Below are positions 7,315 to 16,822 of a stretch of 44,862 nt of DNA, piece by piece. The DNA lies in assembly GCF_006636215.1 (NCBI RefSeq), contig NZ_VIFM01000072.1:1-44862 (forward strand), given 5' to 3'. Each line of letters starts with the position of its first letter. Positions within the stretch are counted from its first letter, which is position 1. A program made the translations under genes and the position numbers. The notes under the pieces are model-generated. The model was not told the origin of the DNA and did not search any database. It saw nothing but the letters and a program-made list of their open reading frames with translations. The stretch is from Myxococcus llanfairpwllgwyngyllgogerychwyrndrobwllllantysiliogogogochensis. Its GTDB lineage: Bacteria > Myxococcota > Myxococcia > Myxococcales > Myxococcaceae.

Positions 7315-9867
7315 TCAGCGCTTGAGGTACTCGCGGATGGCGTCGGCGAGCTGCCGGCGTGCCTCCGCGTCCGTGGCCTGCGGCCCCAGCTTGAGCTTCT
7401 TGTCCTCTTCGACGAGGAGCTTCTGGTCCTGCAGGTACGTGACTGCGTTCTCCAGCGTCACCTTGGCCAGGGACTCGGCGGCGGTGACGCGGCCGGCGTG
7501 GTACTCCGCGCGGCCCGTCTCCAGCGCCAGTCGGATGAAGGCCTTGCGGTCCTCGGCGACGCCGTTGGCCACGTCGTTGAGCGTCATGGCCGCCAGGAGG
7601 TAGGCCTCCAGGTAGTCGCGCAGCAGGTCGGCCAGGAACTCCAGCTCCGGCTGGGCGTGGGGCTCGGGGGCCACGCGCAGGGACTCGCCCTCGTTGATGA
7701 CCAGGCCCATGCGGACCAGCCGCTCCACCGTCTCCGCGAAGATGGTGTCGAACGTCGTGTTCACCCGGTAGATGAACTCGACCTTGAACAGGCGCGAGAG
7801 GAACAGGGCGCGGGCCTTCACCGCGTCGTAGGGCGCGGGCGAACCGGCGGCCAGCATGGCGTTGGCCACGAGGCTGCGCGCCGAGACGAGGTTCATCAGC
7901 GTGTTCTTGTAGAAGGACATCTCCGGGCGGCGGTTGTCCTCCACCTGGTAGATGACGTCGCCCTTCGCCTCCTGCGTGCGCACCATCTCGTCGTCGATGA
8001 AGGTGCGCATCGCGTCCTGGATGGGGCCCATCGTCTCCGGGTTGCTGGGGGCGTTGCCCAGCTCGCGAGACTGGGGCGCGCCGTCTTCCTGGGCGATGCG
8101 GCGCAGGATGCTGATGCGGTCCGCCAGCTCCCGCTGCGTCAGGCCGCGGCGGCGGTGCGCCAGGAGGGACGTGCTCACCAGGGCATGCGGCGTCACGGTG
8201 GACACCTTGCTGATGCCGTACATGACGCGGTTGCCGAGCGCGCGGACCAGGCCCTTCTTCTGCTCGTCCGTCACGGGCTCGTCGGGGTTGAGGCCGCGCT
8301 CCTTCATGAACTCCAGGAGGGAGATGGGCTCATCGAAGCCCAGGTGGATGCGGCCGTAGCGCGCCGCGAGCACCTTGGGTGTGCTCAACAGGGCCTTGAG
8401 GTCCTCGGGCTTCTTCTCTCCGCCCGCCAGCTCCTTCGAGTAGCTGCCCGACTCGACGACCTTCTCGTAGTCGATGGCCACCGGCACGAAGAGCAGGTCA
8501 TTGCGCGCGCCCTCGAGCACGGACTCCACCTGCCAGGTGAACATGCCCAGCTTGGGCGCCAGCAGCTTGCCCGTGCGCGAGCGGCCGCCCTCGGGGAAGA
8601 ACTCCTGGTGGATGCCGTCGTGCACCAGCTTGCGCACGTACGCCTTGAAGGACGCGGCGTAGACCTTGTCGCCCTTGAACGAGCGCCGCAGGAAGAAGGC
8701 GCCGCAGCGGCGGAAGATGCTGCCCAGGGGCCAGAAGGACAGGTTGGCGCCCGCGGCGACCAGGGGCACCGCGTAGCCCCGGTTCCAGAGCACCCAGCTC
8801 ATCACCAGGTAGTCCACGTGGCTCTTGTGGCTGGGGCACAGGACGATGGGGGCGCGCGTCGCGGCCTTGAGTGCGCGGTGCAGGCCCGCCTCGTCCACGT
8901 GCATGCCGTCGTAGATGCGGTTGAACACCCACTCCAGCACGGGCGCGACGAAGGCCAGCGTCGTGGGGCTGGGCTTCGCGGCGATGGCCTCCAGATTGCG
9001 GCGAGCCTCGCGCAGCACGCTCTCCGGCTTGCGGTTGGACTCGACGGCCTGCTCGTCGACCACCTTGCGCAGTTGCCTGTCACGCAGCGTCTCGTCGATG
9101 ACGCGCTCGTGGGGCTTGGCCGGAGGGCCGAACACCGCGCGAGTCTCCCGCGACAGGTGCACATGCAACGTGCTGCGCACCTTGCGCGCGAGCACCTCCA
9201 CCGAGTCCTTCGGGTTCTCCTCGGCGAAGGCCCGCAGGTCGATGGGCTCTCCCACGCGGAACTGGGCGCGCTTGTAGTTGCGGAAGAAGGCCAGCATCGA
9301 GTGCAGGAAGCCCGGTGCCTCCGGGCTTCCGAACACCACGTCCACCCAGTTGGGCTTGAGCCGGGCGCTGCTCTTCTCCCAGACGAACAGCTCCGGCACC
9401 AGGTACACGGGCCGGTCCGACTTGCGCGCCAGCTCCACCAGCGCGGGGAAGGGGTCCTCGTGGGTCTCCTTCCCCGACGCGTGCATGAGCGCGGTGCGGC
9501 GCAGGAAGACCAGACCGCTGCCCCCGTTCTGCTGCGCGTACTCGAAGCGCTCCTGGAAGGCGCCGGACTGCTTCGTCTGGCGCCAGGGCTTGGTGAACCA
9601 CGGGCGCAGGTTGGACACCGCGCGGATGGGCGGCAGCGTCCTGCGCACCATGGCCCAGGTCAGATAGAGGAAGTTCACCCAGGCCGTGGAGCGCATGACA
9701 TGCACCACGAAACCCTTGGCGTGCAGGTTGCGCAGCTCATCCTCGGCCTCGGGCGGGAAGTGGACGCTCTCCAGATAGCGAGCACCCAATGCCCGGCCCA
9801 TCGGGCCGAACTCGGCCTTCAGCAAGGACTCTCCCTGATTCGCAGACGGCGACAGCGCGGTTTCCAA
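7315..9867 (-). CDS. plsB: glycerol-3-phosphate 1-O-acyltransferase (PlsB family)
   Basis: An 850-residue membrane-associated acyltransferase that places the first acyl chain on sn-glycerol 3-phosphate, the entry step of phospholipid synthesis. The length fits PlsB proteins (about 800). The acyltransferase block is clear: HX4D motif His347-x4-Asp352 (PSHKSHVDY), the stretch FFLRRSFKGDKVYAASFKAY near 391-410, and FPEGGRSRTGK at 424-434, which binds the glycerol phosphate. Both the N-terminal 300 residues and the helical C-terminus are PlsB-like. The start is TTG at 9867, with no strong ribosome site, 14 bases after the argS stop. Co-transcription with argS is likely. Confidence 0.93.
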   Translation of the reverse strand: METALSPSANQGESLLKAEFGPMGRALGARYLESVHFPPEAEDELRNLHAKGFVVHVMRSTAWVNFLYLTWAMVRRTLPPIRAVSNLRPWFTKPWRQTKQSGAFQERFEYAQQNGGSGLVFLRRTALMHASGKETHEDPFPALVELARKSDRPVYLVPELFVWEKSSARLKPNWVDVVFGSPEAPGFLHSMLAFFRNYKRAQFRVGEPIDLRAFAEENPKDSVEVLARKVRSTLHVHLSRETRAVFGPPAKPHERVIDETLRDRQLRKVVDEQAVESNRKPESVLREARRNLEAIAAKPSPTTLAFVAPVLEWVFNRIYDGMHVDEAGLHRALKAATRAPIVLCPSHKSHVDYLVMSWVLWNRGYAVPLVAAGANLSFWPLGSIFRRCGAFFLRRSFKGDKVYAASFKAYVRKLVHDGIHQEFFPEGGRSRTGKLLAPKLGMFTWQVESVLEGARNDLLFVPVAIDYEKVVESGSYSKELAGGEKKPEDLKALLSTPKVLAARYGRIHLGFDEPISLLEFMKERGLNPDEPVTDEQKKGLVRALGNRVMYGISKVSTVTPHALVSTSLLAHRRRGLTQRELADRISILRRIAQEDGAPQSRELGNAPSNPETMGPIQDAMRTFIDDEMVRTQEAKGDVIYQVEDNRRPEMSFYKNTLMNLVSARSLVANAMLAAGSPAPYDAVKARALFLSRLFKVEFIYRVNTTFDTIFAETVERLVRMGLVINEGESLRVAPEPHAQPELEFLADLLRDYLEAYLLAAMTLNDVANGVAEDRKAFIRLALETGRAEYHAGRVTAAESLAKVTLENAVTYLQDQKLLVEEDKKLKLGPQATDAEARRQLADAIREYLKR

Positions 9868-9881
9868 GGCAGCCCCCGGGG

Positions 9882-11603
9882 CTACATGTTCTCGGGCGTT
9901 GGAATGCCCAGAAGTGTCAGACCCGCCGCGAGAGTAACCCGGGCCGCGTCCGTGAGGGCGAGTCGTGCGAAACGCAGCGCGTCATCGTTCTCGACGAGGA
10001 TGCGCTTGTCCCGCTCCTGATTGCCCAGCGTGTAGTAGCGACTGAGGGCGGCGGCCACGTCCAGCAGCAGGCGCGCCACGAGGCTCGGCTCGTACTGCTC
10101 GGCCGCGTCCTTGACGACCTCGGGCAGCCGCATGATTTCGCGCACCAGGGCCTGCTCCTCGGGGAGCGTCAGCAGGCTCGCGTCGTAGCTCGCGGGCACG
10201 CCTCCACCCTTGCGCAGCACGTTGACGACGCGTGCGTGGGCGTACTGGAGGTACGGGCCCGTGTGGCCCTCGAAGCTGAGGACCTCGTCCCAGTCGAAGG
10301 TGTAGTCGCTGGCGCGCTTGTGCTTGAGGTCGCCGAAGGCGATGGCGCCCAGGCCGATCTGCTCGGCCAGCAGGTCCGGGTCATTCGACTGGAGCCGACC
10401 GGCCTCCTGGTTCTCCTTCACCTTGACGGAGGCGCGCTCCTTGGCCTCGTCCAGCACGTCGTTGAGCTGCACCACCAGGCCCTTGCGCGTGCTCATGCCG
10501 TGAATGCGGCCGAAGGCCACGTGAACGCAGCGGTCCGCCCACGGCTGGCCCATCGCGCTCAGCGTGCGGAACACCTGGCGGAAGTGCAGCGCCTGGTCCT
10601 GCGCGACGACGTAGAGCGCCTTGTCGTAGTGGAACCGCTCGTACCGGTCCTCGGCGGCGGCCAGGTCTCGTGTGGCGTAGAGCGTGGTGCCGTCGTTCTT
10701 CTTGAGGAGGATGGGCGGCTCGTTCTCCGCGTAGGGCAGGTCGACGATGAGCGCGCCCTGCGACTCCTTCACGCCGGGCTTCTTGGCGATCTGCTCGATG
10801 ACCGCGTCCATCTTCCCCTGGTAGCGGCTCTCTCCTTCGATGTGCTCGAACTCGATGCCCATCCGCGCGTAGATGGTCTTGAAGCCGCGGATGCTCGTCT
10901 CGCGGAACTGGTTCCACACCTTGAGGGCCTCGGCGTCACCGGCCTCCATGCGGCGGAAGAAGTCGCGGGCCTTCGCGTCGAACTCGGGCTCTTTTTCGGC
11001 GCGCGTGTTCGCCTTGACGTAGACCTCCACCAGGTGGCCCATGTCGTCGATGCGAGCGGGGTCTCCGTACTCCTGGAAGCCCACGGCCACGAGGCCGAAC
11101 TGCTTGCCCCAGTCGCCCAGGTAGTTGATGCCCTCCACCCGCCAGCCGAGCGCCCGGTAGATGTTGGCGATGCAGTGGCCCAGGAACGTGGTGCGGATGT
11201 GGTGGAACGCGATGGGCTTGGCGATGTTCGGCGACGAGTAGTCGACGGTCACCGTCTTGCCGCGTCCCGCGTCCGCGTCACCGCCGTAGGCCAGGCCCGC
11301 CGAGCGAGCGGCGTCGAGGACCTCCGCCGTGAAGGGCATGAGGGCAAAGCGGGCATTCACGTAGGGGCCCACCGCCTTGATTTCGAGCCCCGGCACGCTG
11401 AGCGTCTGGGCGAGTCCGGCGGCGATGGCGGGAGGCGCCTTCTTCTGGGCCTTGGCGAGAGGGAAGGTGGCGAAGCTCAAGTCACCGTGCGCCGGATCGG
11501 CGGGCTTGACCTGGGGTTCGATGTCTGCGGCCGGCACGCCCAGGGCGCTGGCAAGGGCCTGGGCGAACGCGGCGCGGTGGCGGGAATAGACGGAAGAGCT
11601 CAT
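9882..11603 (-). CDS. argS: arginyl-tRNA synthetase
   Basis: A class I aminoacyl-tRNA synthetase of 573 residues that charges tRNA-Arg with arginine. The HIGH-type signature is HHIR at 134-137 within SSPNIAKPIAFHHIRTTFLG. The KMSKS-like loop is MSTRKG at 370-375, the usual degenerate form in ArgS. The C-terminal anticodon-binding DALR domain (about 450-573) ends in GIPTPENM, typical of the family, and the N-terminal additional domain is present. The ATG at 11603 fits the family N-terminus. plsB follows 14 bases after the stop, an unusual pairing of translation with phospholipid synthesis. Confidence 0.97.
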   Translation of the reverse strand: MSSSVYSRHRAAFAQALASALGVPAADIEPQVKPADPAHGDLSFATFPLAKAQKKAPPAIAAGLAQTLSVPGLEIKAVGPYVNARFALMPFTAEVLDAARSAGLAYGGDADAGRGKTVTVDYSSPNIAKPIAFHHIRTTFLGHCIANIYRALGWRVEGINYLGDWGKQFGLVAVGFQEYGDPARIDDMGHLVEVYVKANTRAEKEPEFDAKARDFFRRMEAGDAEALKVWNQFRETSIRGFKTIYARMGIEFEHIEGESRYQGKMDAVIEQIAKKPGVKESQGALIVDLPYAENEPPILLKKNDGTTLYATRDLAAAEDRYERFHYDKALYVVAQDQALHFRQVFRTLSAMGQPWADRCVHVAFGRIHGMSTRKGLVVQLNDVLDEAKERASVKVKENQEAGRLQSNDPDLLAEQIGLGAIAFGDLKHKRASDYTFDWDEVLSFEGHTGPYLQYAHARVVNVLRKGGGVPASYDASLLTLPEEQALVREIMRLPEVVKDAAEQYEPSLVARLLLDVAAALSRYYTLGNQERDKRILVENDDALRFARLALTDAARVTLAAGLTLLGIPTPENM

Positions 11604-11679
11604 GGGACGGCGCGGATACTAGCCAAGCAGAGGCGGCTTACGGCCACCTCTTGTTCGTTCCGCGGTCCATTCCTCCCCG

Positions 11680-13371
11680 TTAGGGGACAGCCGGAGCCCG
11701 GCGGCTGGGCCGCACCACCGCCGCCACGGTGTCCAGCAGCTTGGGCAACTGGAGTGGCTTCTCGAAGAAGCCGTCGATGCGCTCCAGGCCCTGTCCGGAC
11801 GTGAGCGAGGCCACCTCGCTGGCACCCGAGATGATGTACACGACGATGTCCGCCAGCGACTCGTTGCCTCGGATGAAGCGGAGCACCGACTGCCCGTCCT
11901 CTTCGCTCAGCCTCAGGTCCAGCAGCACCATGGCCGGCCGGATGTGCGAAAGGATGGAGCGGGCCTCGGAGGCTCCCGAGGTGGCCATCACCCGGTAGCC
12001 CTCCTGCTCGAGGACCTGCTGAAGGACCTCCCGGCAGTCCGCGTCGTCCTCCACGAGCAGGATGCCGCCCGCCTTGGGGGCCGCCTGGTTCAGGTCCGGC
12101 GAGCTCACCGCCCCGGCGAACATGGGCAGCACCATCTCGAAGGTGCTCCCATCGCCCAGCACGCTCTTCGCCTCCACGCGCCCCCCGTGCAGCGCGACGA
12201 TTTTCCCCACCAGGGGGATTCCCAGTCCCGCGCCCGGCGGCCGAGGCACGCCCGGCTGCGCCCGGTAGAAGGCATCGAACACGTGCTCCAGCGCCTCGGC
12301 GGACATGCCGGGGCCGCTGTCCTTCACCCTGAGTGTGGCGAGCCCATCCTCGGCGGAGACGCTGACCTCGACGGTGTCATCCGCCTCGCTGTGGTGGATG
12401 CCGTTCTCGACGAGGTTGTGGATGGCCTCGGCGATGCGCTCGCGGTCTCCGCGGACGAAGACCTCGGGGCAGGGTGGAATCGACACGCTGACCTTGCCGT
12501 GCTCGGCGAGGACGCCCAGGGAGCGGACCACTTCCTCGGCCACGGCCTTGAGGCCGAAGGGGCGCTGGTTGAGCTGCATCTTCCCGGACTGGAGCCGGGA
12601 CATGAGCAGCAGGTCATTCACCATGCGCAGCATGCGGTCGGAGTTCCGGTCGCAGATCTGCACCGCGCGGCGCTGGGAGTCAGTGAGGGCTCCCAGCTTC
12701 TCGCGCCCCATCATCGCCAGATAGGACTTGATGGTGGTGAGCGGGTTCTTCAAGTCATGGGAGACGTTGCCGAGCAGCTCCTCGCGGTTCTGCTCCAGAC
12801 TCTTGAGGCCCGCGATGGCTGTTTGGAGGTCCTTGTTCCGGCGGGCGCTGTCGTCGCGGAGTCGAGCCACCTCGTACGCGGCGGCGAGCTGCGCGGCCAG
12901 TGACTGGAGCACCGTGTCGGAGACGGTGCGGCGCGCGCCGAGGACGACGAGGACACCCGTGACGCCGTGGGGGCTCTCGAGCGGCACGGCGAGCGTGTCC
13001 GCCTCGTGCAGCAGTTTCTTCTCGGAGAAGGCGCGCCCCACCACGCCCTCGCCCGGGACGGCGGCGACGACGCGGCTGTCGTAGCGACCGCGCACATGCT
13101 CGACGTGGAGCTGCTCCCGGGAGGGGAAGTAGCGGGCCACGTAGCAGACCTTGGGTTTGAGCAGTGCGTGGAGCGTCTGGAGATGGGAGCGCAGCGCCTC
13201 GGTGGGGCCGGCGTTGTCGGTGAGGTGACGCGCCATCTCCAGGAGGGCGCGCGCGGTGGCGTCGGAGTCCGCCGGAGGAGGCGGTTTCACGGCGCGACGG
13301 GTGGACTTCTTCGAGGTGTTGGGGCGCAGCGGCACGACCTCTGCCAGGGCCCCTTTCTTCTTCGAGCGCAC
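11680..13371 (-). CDS. hybrid sensor histidine kinase: GAF, HisKA, HATPase, receiver
   Basis: A cytoplasmic two-component protein of 563 residues from GTG 13371, which has AGGA seven bases upstream. A TTG six codons earlier is the alternative. Order: basic N-terminus; GAF-like sensor (about 50-165); dimerisation/phosphoacceptor domain with His205 in NVSHDLKNPL; catalytic ATPase domain with N-box NLVENG at 319-324, DSGPGM and GAGLGIPL; and a C-terminal receiver with acidic Glu441-Asp442-Asp443, phosphoacceptor Asp485 (LLDLRL) and Lys538. No membrane segment is present, so the signal is probably a soluble ligand or partner. The protein can pass phosphate from His to its own receiver. No separate response regulator or DNA-binding partner is adjacent, so the output target is unknown. 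Confidence 0.94.
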   Translation of the reverse strand: MRSKKKGALAEVVPLRPNTSKKSTRRAVKPPPPADSDATARALLEMARHLTDNAGPTEALRSHLQTLHALLKPKVCYVARYFPSREQLHVEHVRGRYDSRVVAAVPGEGVVGRAFSEKKLLHEADTLAVPLESPHGVTGVLVVLGARRTVSDTVLQSLAAQLAAAYEVARLRDDSARRNKDLQTAIAGLKSLEQNREELLGNVSHDLKNPLTTIKSYLAMMGREKLGALTDSQRRAVQICDRNSDRMLRMVNDLLLMSRLQSGKMQLNQRPFGLKAVAEEVVRSLGVLAEHGKVSVSIPPCPEVFVRGDRERIAEAIHNLVENGIHHSEADDTVEVSVSAEDGLATLRVKDSGPGMSAEALEHVFDAFYRAQPGVPRPPGAGLGIPLVGKIVALHGGRVEAKSVLGDGSTFEMVLPMFAGAVSSPDLNQAAPKAGGILLVEDDADCREVLQQVLEQEGYRVMATSGASEARSILSHIRPAMVLLDLRLSEEDGQSVLRFIRGNESLADIVVYIISGASEVASLTSGQGLERIDGFFEKPLQLPKLLDTVAAVVRPSRRAPAVP

Positions 13372-13470
13372 GGGAGAATCCTGCTTCAAGTTCCGAGCGC
13401 CTGGGAACGGCCCTGATGTGCAGGGCCATCCGGAGGACAGTGGCCGTGTCGGCTGCCCGACAGCCCGGCC

Positions 13471-14202
13471 TCAGGCGCGGCGCTGGATGCGGCCGTCCTT
13501 GTCCAGGACGAACGGTTCCACCAGGAGCGACTCCACCTTCGCCCGATGGCTCGCCACGCTGAAGCCCGAGTCCGCCAGGGCGGCAATCGCGGACGTCTGC
13601 ACCCGGCGGGCCGTCTCGTCGGCCGTCAACAGCTTGAGCATGGGCTCGAGCGCCGGCTCGTACTTGAAGGAGGCGAGCGCCTTGAGGGCGGCGATCTTCA
13701 CGTCGTCCGACATGTCCTCGAGGAAGGGGAGCACGGCGGGCGGCACGCGCGCGTCCTCGCGACCGGTGACGTGGTGAAGGAGGACGACCTTCTTCTCCGG
13801 GTTCTTCGTATAGGTGGCGGAAAGGTGCTGGAGCGCGTTCACGCAAGCGCCCGTGGCTTCTTCCTCGGTGACCAGCTCTCCCAGGAGCCGGAGGGCCCAG
13901 GAGGTGGCCTGCTCCGTCTTGCTGAGGAACTCGACGATGGGCGGGACGGCGGCGTCCTTGCCAAAGGCCTTCACCAGCTCGAACGTGTGCTCCTTCTCGT
14001 CAGCGTCCGTGGTGAGCGGGTCCACGGTGATGGTGAAGCGGGCGAGCAGCACGGAGACGGCTTCGGGATACTTCATCTCCCCCAGCTGCTGGATGGCCTT
14101 CTGCCGTGTCGCCGGGTCGCCGTACTTCTGGGTGACCTTGGGCTTGAGCTTGAGGGCTTTCTCGGGCCCCGAGCCGCCCGTGAAGATGTCGAAGAGGCCC
14201 AT
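13471..14202 (-). CDS. HEAT-repeat domain protein
   Basis: A 243-residue soluble all-helical protein. Paired helices recur at intervals of about 30-40 residues (PATRQKAIQQLGEMKYPEAV, EQATSWALRLLGEL, DDVKIAALKALASFKYEPAL, RVQTSAIAALADSGF), the pattern of HEAT or Armadillo-type repeats, which usually serve as protein-binding scaffolds. The N-terminus begins MGLFDIFTGG, with no signal peptide or catalytic motif. The start at ATG 14202 is clear, with GGAG upstream. The gene lies between dnaJ and the hybrid kinase on the same strand, with gaps of about 100 bases on either side, and could be expressed independently. Its partner is unknown. Confidence 0.85.
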   Translation of the reverse strand: MGLFDIFTGGSGPEKALKLKPKVTQKYGDPATRQKAIQQLGEMKYPEAVSVLLARFTITVDPLTTDADEKEHTFELVKAFGKDAAVPPIVEFLSKTEQATSWALRLLGELVTEEEATGACVNALQHLSATYTKNPEKKVVLLHHVTGREDARVPPAVLPFLEDMSDDVKIAALKALASFKYEPALEPMLKLLTADETARRVQTSAIAALADSGFSVASHRAKVESLLVEPFVLDKDGRIQRRA

Positions 14203-14300
14203 GTGCGCGTGTGCTCCGTTTCCTGCGGCGACGTGTAAGGAGGAAGAAGGTAGAGGGGCCGTCTATGACGGGGCGGCGCCCAGGACAAGAGACAAGACGG

Positions 14301-15314
14301 TCAGAGCGTCAGCTCGCGACGGACATCGTCGCGGTAGGCCTTGGACAGGGTCTCCGCGGCGGCCCGCGTCTCCGGGGTGTCGGTATCCGGCACCTTGACC
14401 TGGAGATGAAGGTACAGGTCGCCCGGGGTTCCGCCCTTGAGGGATGGTACCCCGCGCCCCTTGAGCCGCATCTGCCGACCGGACTGGGAGGCTGACGGAA
14501 CCTTGACGGTGACCTCGCCCTGGAAGGTGGGGACGCGCACCTCCGCGCCGAACATCGCCTCGGACACCGTCACGGGGAGGTCCACGTGCAGGTCGTCGCC
14601 CTCGCGGCGGACCAGGGGGTGCTCCAGCACCTCCGTTTCGATGAAGAGGTCCCCCGGTGGGCCGCCGCGCAGGCCAGGAGCGCCCTGGCCCGCGAGCCGC
14701 ACCTTGGAGCCCGTCTGGACGCCGGCGGGAATCTTCACCGTCAGGCGGCTGGGCTCGTCCGGGCCGGTCCCCCCCCGTCCCGGCCGGGTGACGGACAGTG
14801 ACCGCTCCGCGCCGTTGACGGCTTCCCCCAGTGTGACGCGAACCTGGGTGGACAAATCGTTGCCCCGCTCGGGGCCCATGGGGGGGCGGCGCCTGCCTCG
14901 GTTGAACACCTCTCCGGGGTCGAAGCCTCCTGGGCTGGAACCTCCGGCACCTCTGCGTCCTCCGAAGAGGTCGTTGAAGAGGTCGCCCAGGTCGAAGTCC
15001 TCACCCTCGTAGGGGATGCCGCCCGCCCCGCCACGAGAGGCGGCGGCCCGGTACTGGCGATAGGCCTCCGCCTTCTTCTCGTCGAAGCCTATCTTCTCCG
15101 CGTCCTCGCCGAACTCGTCGTAGAGCTTGCGCTTCTTCGGGTCCGACAGCACCTCGAAGGCGTTGCCGAGTTGCTTGAATTTCTCCTCGGCGCCCTTGTT
15201 GTTGGGGTTGACGTCGGGGTGGTACTTCCGAGCCAGCTTCCGGTACGACTTCTTGATGGCCTCCTCCGAGGCCGTCCGATCAACGCCGAGGATCTGGTAG
15301 TAGTCGTCCGCCAT
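14301..15314 (-). CDS. DnaJ/CbpA-type co-chaperone lacking the zinc finger
   Basis: A 337-residue Hsp40 from ATG 15314 ([11 protein letters not shown]). The frame is open far upstream to 15911, but that part is antisense to the next gene. The J domain occupies residues 4-68, with the HPD tripeptide at 32-34 that stimulates DnaK ATPase. A Gly/Arg/Pro-rich linker (about 85-125) follows, then two C-terminal peptide-binding beta domains (about 135-325). The four CxxCxGxG zinc motifs of classical DnaJ are absent, so this is a type II (CbpA-like) Hsp40. It delivers clients to DnaK. No dnaK or grpE is in the window. It is divergently arranged with the SurA-like chaperone gene, so two folding factors share a 100-base promoter region. 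Confidence 0.93.
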   Translation of the reverse strand: MADDYYQILGVDRTASEEAIKKSYRKLARKYHPDVNPNNKGAEEKFKQLGNAFEVLSDPKKRKLYDEFGEDAEKIGFDEKKAEAYRQYRAAASRGGAGGIPYEGEDFDLGDLFNDLFGGRRGAGGSSPGGFDPGEVFNRGRRRPPMGPERGNDLSTQVRVTLGEAVNGAERSLSVTRPGRGGTGPDEPSRLTVKIPAGVQTGSKVRLAGQGAPGLRGGPPGDLFIETEVLEHPLVRREGDDLHVDLPVTVSEAMFGAEVRVPTFQGEVTVKVPSASQSGRQMRLKGRGVPSLKGGTPGDLYLHLQVKVPDTDTPETRAAAETLSKAYRDDVRRELTL

Positions 15315-15414
15315 TTGTTCCCGCCGGGCTGTACGTGAATGAAAGTAACCAGTCGGTGGGAGTGCGCCAGCAAGGACTGTTCGGCTGGTCTCGGATGTAT
15401 AAAGTCGCCGAAAG

Positions 15415-16128
15415 ATGAGGGAGGCCATGGCAGCGCCGCGCCGAGCAGGAGCGGGGACCTTGTGGTTGGCGGGCTGGCTCCTGGTGCTGCCCGTCTCCGA
15501 GGCTCGGGCCCAGGGTGCCTCCAAGGAGGCGCGGGGCAGGGTGGTGGACCGGGTCGTCGCCATCATCGAAGGTCGGGTCCTGTCCTTGAGCGAGCTGGAG
15601 TTCGAGGCCCGGGTGGCCCTCGTCCAGCGAGGCGGCGTCCAGGCTCTCGATGCCCCTCTTGACGAGGAGACCCTCCGAGGCGCCCTGGAGCTGGTCATCA
15701 ACCAGCGGGTCCAGGTGCTCAACGCCGACCGGCTCCAGGCGTTCCCCGCCGAGCCCTCCGAGGTGGAGGCGCGGTTGGAGTCCTTCCGCGCACGCATCGG
15801 TGGCCCCGCGGCGCTGGCGCGGTTCCTGGCGCGCGGGGACGTGGACCTGGAGGGGCTCAAGGCGGTCCTGGCTCGGGGGCTGCGGGCCGAGCGCGTCCTG
15901 GACAGCCGCATCCGGCTGAGGGCCCAGGTGGGTGAGACGGAGATTCGCCGCTACTACGAGCAGCACTCGGCGGACTACCCCGCGGACTACGAGACGGTGC
16001 GAGACGTCATCCGGGAGAAGCTCTTCCGCGAGCGGTATGCGGCCCTGGCGGTGGAGGAACTCGCTCAGGTCCGGGCCTCGGCGCAGGTGCGTCGGGTGGC
16101 GCCCTTCACGCGGGAGGCGAAGCGATGA
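15415..16128 (+). CDS. exported SurA-N-like chaperone without a parvulin domain
   Basis: A 237-residue exported protein with a signal peptide (hydrophobic core [11 protein letters not shown], probable cleavage after ARA near residue 32). The mature part follows the SurA/PrsA N-terminal chaperone pattern: [38 protein letters not shown], then [13 protein letters not shown] near the end. No parvulin PPIase module is present, so any role is holding or escorting envelope proteins rather than prolyl isomerisation. A TATAAA box at 15398-15403 lies just upstream, and ATG 15427 is an alternative start. The stop overlaps the rimI start (ATGA), so the genes are translationally coupled. Confidence 0.8.
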   Translation: MREAMAAPRRAGAGTLWLAGWLLVLPVSEARAQGASKEARGRVVDRVVAIIEGRVLSLSELEFEARVALVQRGGVQALDAPLDEETLRGALELVINQRVQVLNADRLQAFPAEPSEVEARLESFRARIGGPAALARFLARGDVDLEGLKAVLARGLRAERVLDSRIRLRAQVGETEIRRYYEQHSADYPADYETVRDVIREKLFRERYAALAVEELAQVRASAQVRRVAPFTREAKR

Positions 16129-16610
16129 GGCGGCTGCGGGAGGATGGCGCGCCCCATGGCTTCCTGATCCGTCAGATGACGGTGGACGACCTGGCCGCGG
16201 TGATGGCGCTGGAGCAGGCGGCCTTCAAGAATCCGTGGTCGCAGGAGTTGCTCAAGCGCGAGCTCCAGCACGAGTGGTCCACCATCCTCCTGGTCGAAGA
16301 GGCCCAGGAGTCCGGGCCACCGCTACTCCTGGGCCTGGCCATCTTCTGGATCGTCCACGACGAGGTTCACGTGCTCAACGTCGCCACCGCGCCCCAGCAT
16401 CGGCGGCGGGGCGTGGCGAGGGCGGTGATGGAAGAGGTGCTCGAGCGGGGCAAGGGGCGGCGCTGTTGCCTCGCCACGCTGGAGGTCCGCAAGAGCAACG
16501 AGGCGGCCATCCAGCTCTACCGCGCGTTCGGTTTCCGGCCGGTGGGCATCCGTCCGAACTACTACGCGGACGAGGGCGAGGACGCGGTGGTGATGGTCCT
16601 CGACTTCTGA
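16125..16610 (+). CDS. rimI: ribosomal protein S18-alanine N-acetyltransferase-like GNAT
   Basis: A 161-residue GNAT acetyltransferase matching RimI, which acetylates the N-terminal alanine of ribosomal protein S18. Diagnostic stretches are [20 protein letters not shown] near the start, the acetyl-CoA pyrophosphate loop [14 protein letters not shown], then [19 protein letters not shown] and [16 protein letters not shown] at the end. RimI is distinguished from other GNATs by the NPWS and [10 protein letters not shown] signatures. The start overlaps the SurA-like stop by four bases. The gene lies about 100 bases upstream of the ribosomal promoter on the same strand. Confidence 0.9.
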   Translation: MRRLREDGAPHGFLIRQMTVDDLAAVMALEQAAFKNPWSQELLKRELQHEWSTILLVEEAQESGPPLLLGLAIFWIVHDEVHVLNVATAPQHRRRGVARAVMEEVLERGKGRRCCLATLEVRKSNEAAIQLYRAFGFRPVGIRPNYYADEGEDAVVMVLDF

Positions 16611-16712
16611 GCGCACGCGGAGTAGAGGAGCGACCTGTTGTACCCTGGGTTGTCGAGTCACTGGGAATGACCTCGCTGGCGCTGACCTGTTCGGGTCTGC
16701 GTCATGCCGTGC

Positions 16713-16740
16713 TTGACACGGTGGGGTCGGTCCCTATACT
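16713..16740 (+). promoter_or_regulatory. near-consensus sigma-70 promoter of the ribosomal gene run
   Basis: TTGACA (16713-16718, perfect -35) and TATACT (16735-16740, five of six -10 matches) are separated by 16 bases. The bases after the -10 (CGCGGCC) are GC-rich, the discriminator type associated with stringent control of translation genes. The predicted start near 16747 leaves a leader of about 76 bases before rpsL. This is the best promoter seen in the window and is correctly placed to drive rpsL and rpsG. Confidence 0.85.
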
Positions 16741-16822
16741 CGCGGCCCTTTTCAGTAGTCCTGTAGGTAGATATGCGCCGCCCCGTATTTCTGGCGGTGG
16801 CCAACCCGAGGAAGAGGTATCA

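Noticed and set aside
7498-10020. 840-codon plus-strand frame opposite plsB
   Set aside because: Antisense shadow with His/Arg/Leu bias; plsB motifs are clear on the minus strand.
9789-11804. 671-codon plus-strand frame opposite argS
   Set aside because: Shadow of argS, which has HIGH-like and KMSKS-like motifs.
15315-15911. 199-residue N-terminal extension of DnaJ
   Set aside because: Antisense to the SurA-like gene; the J domain starts cleanly at ATG 15314.
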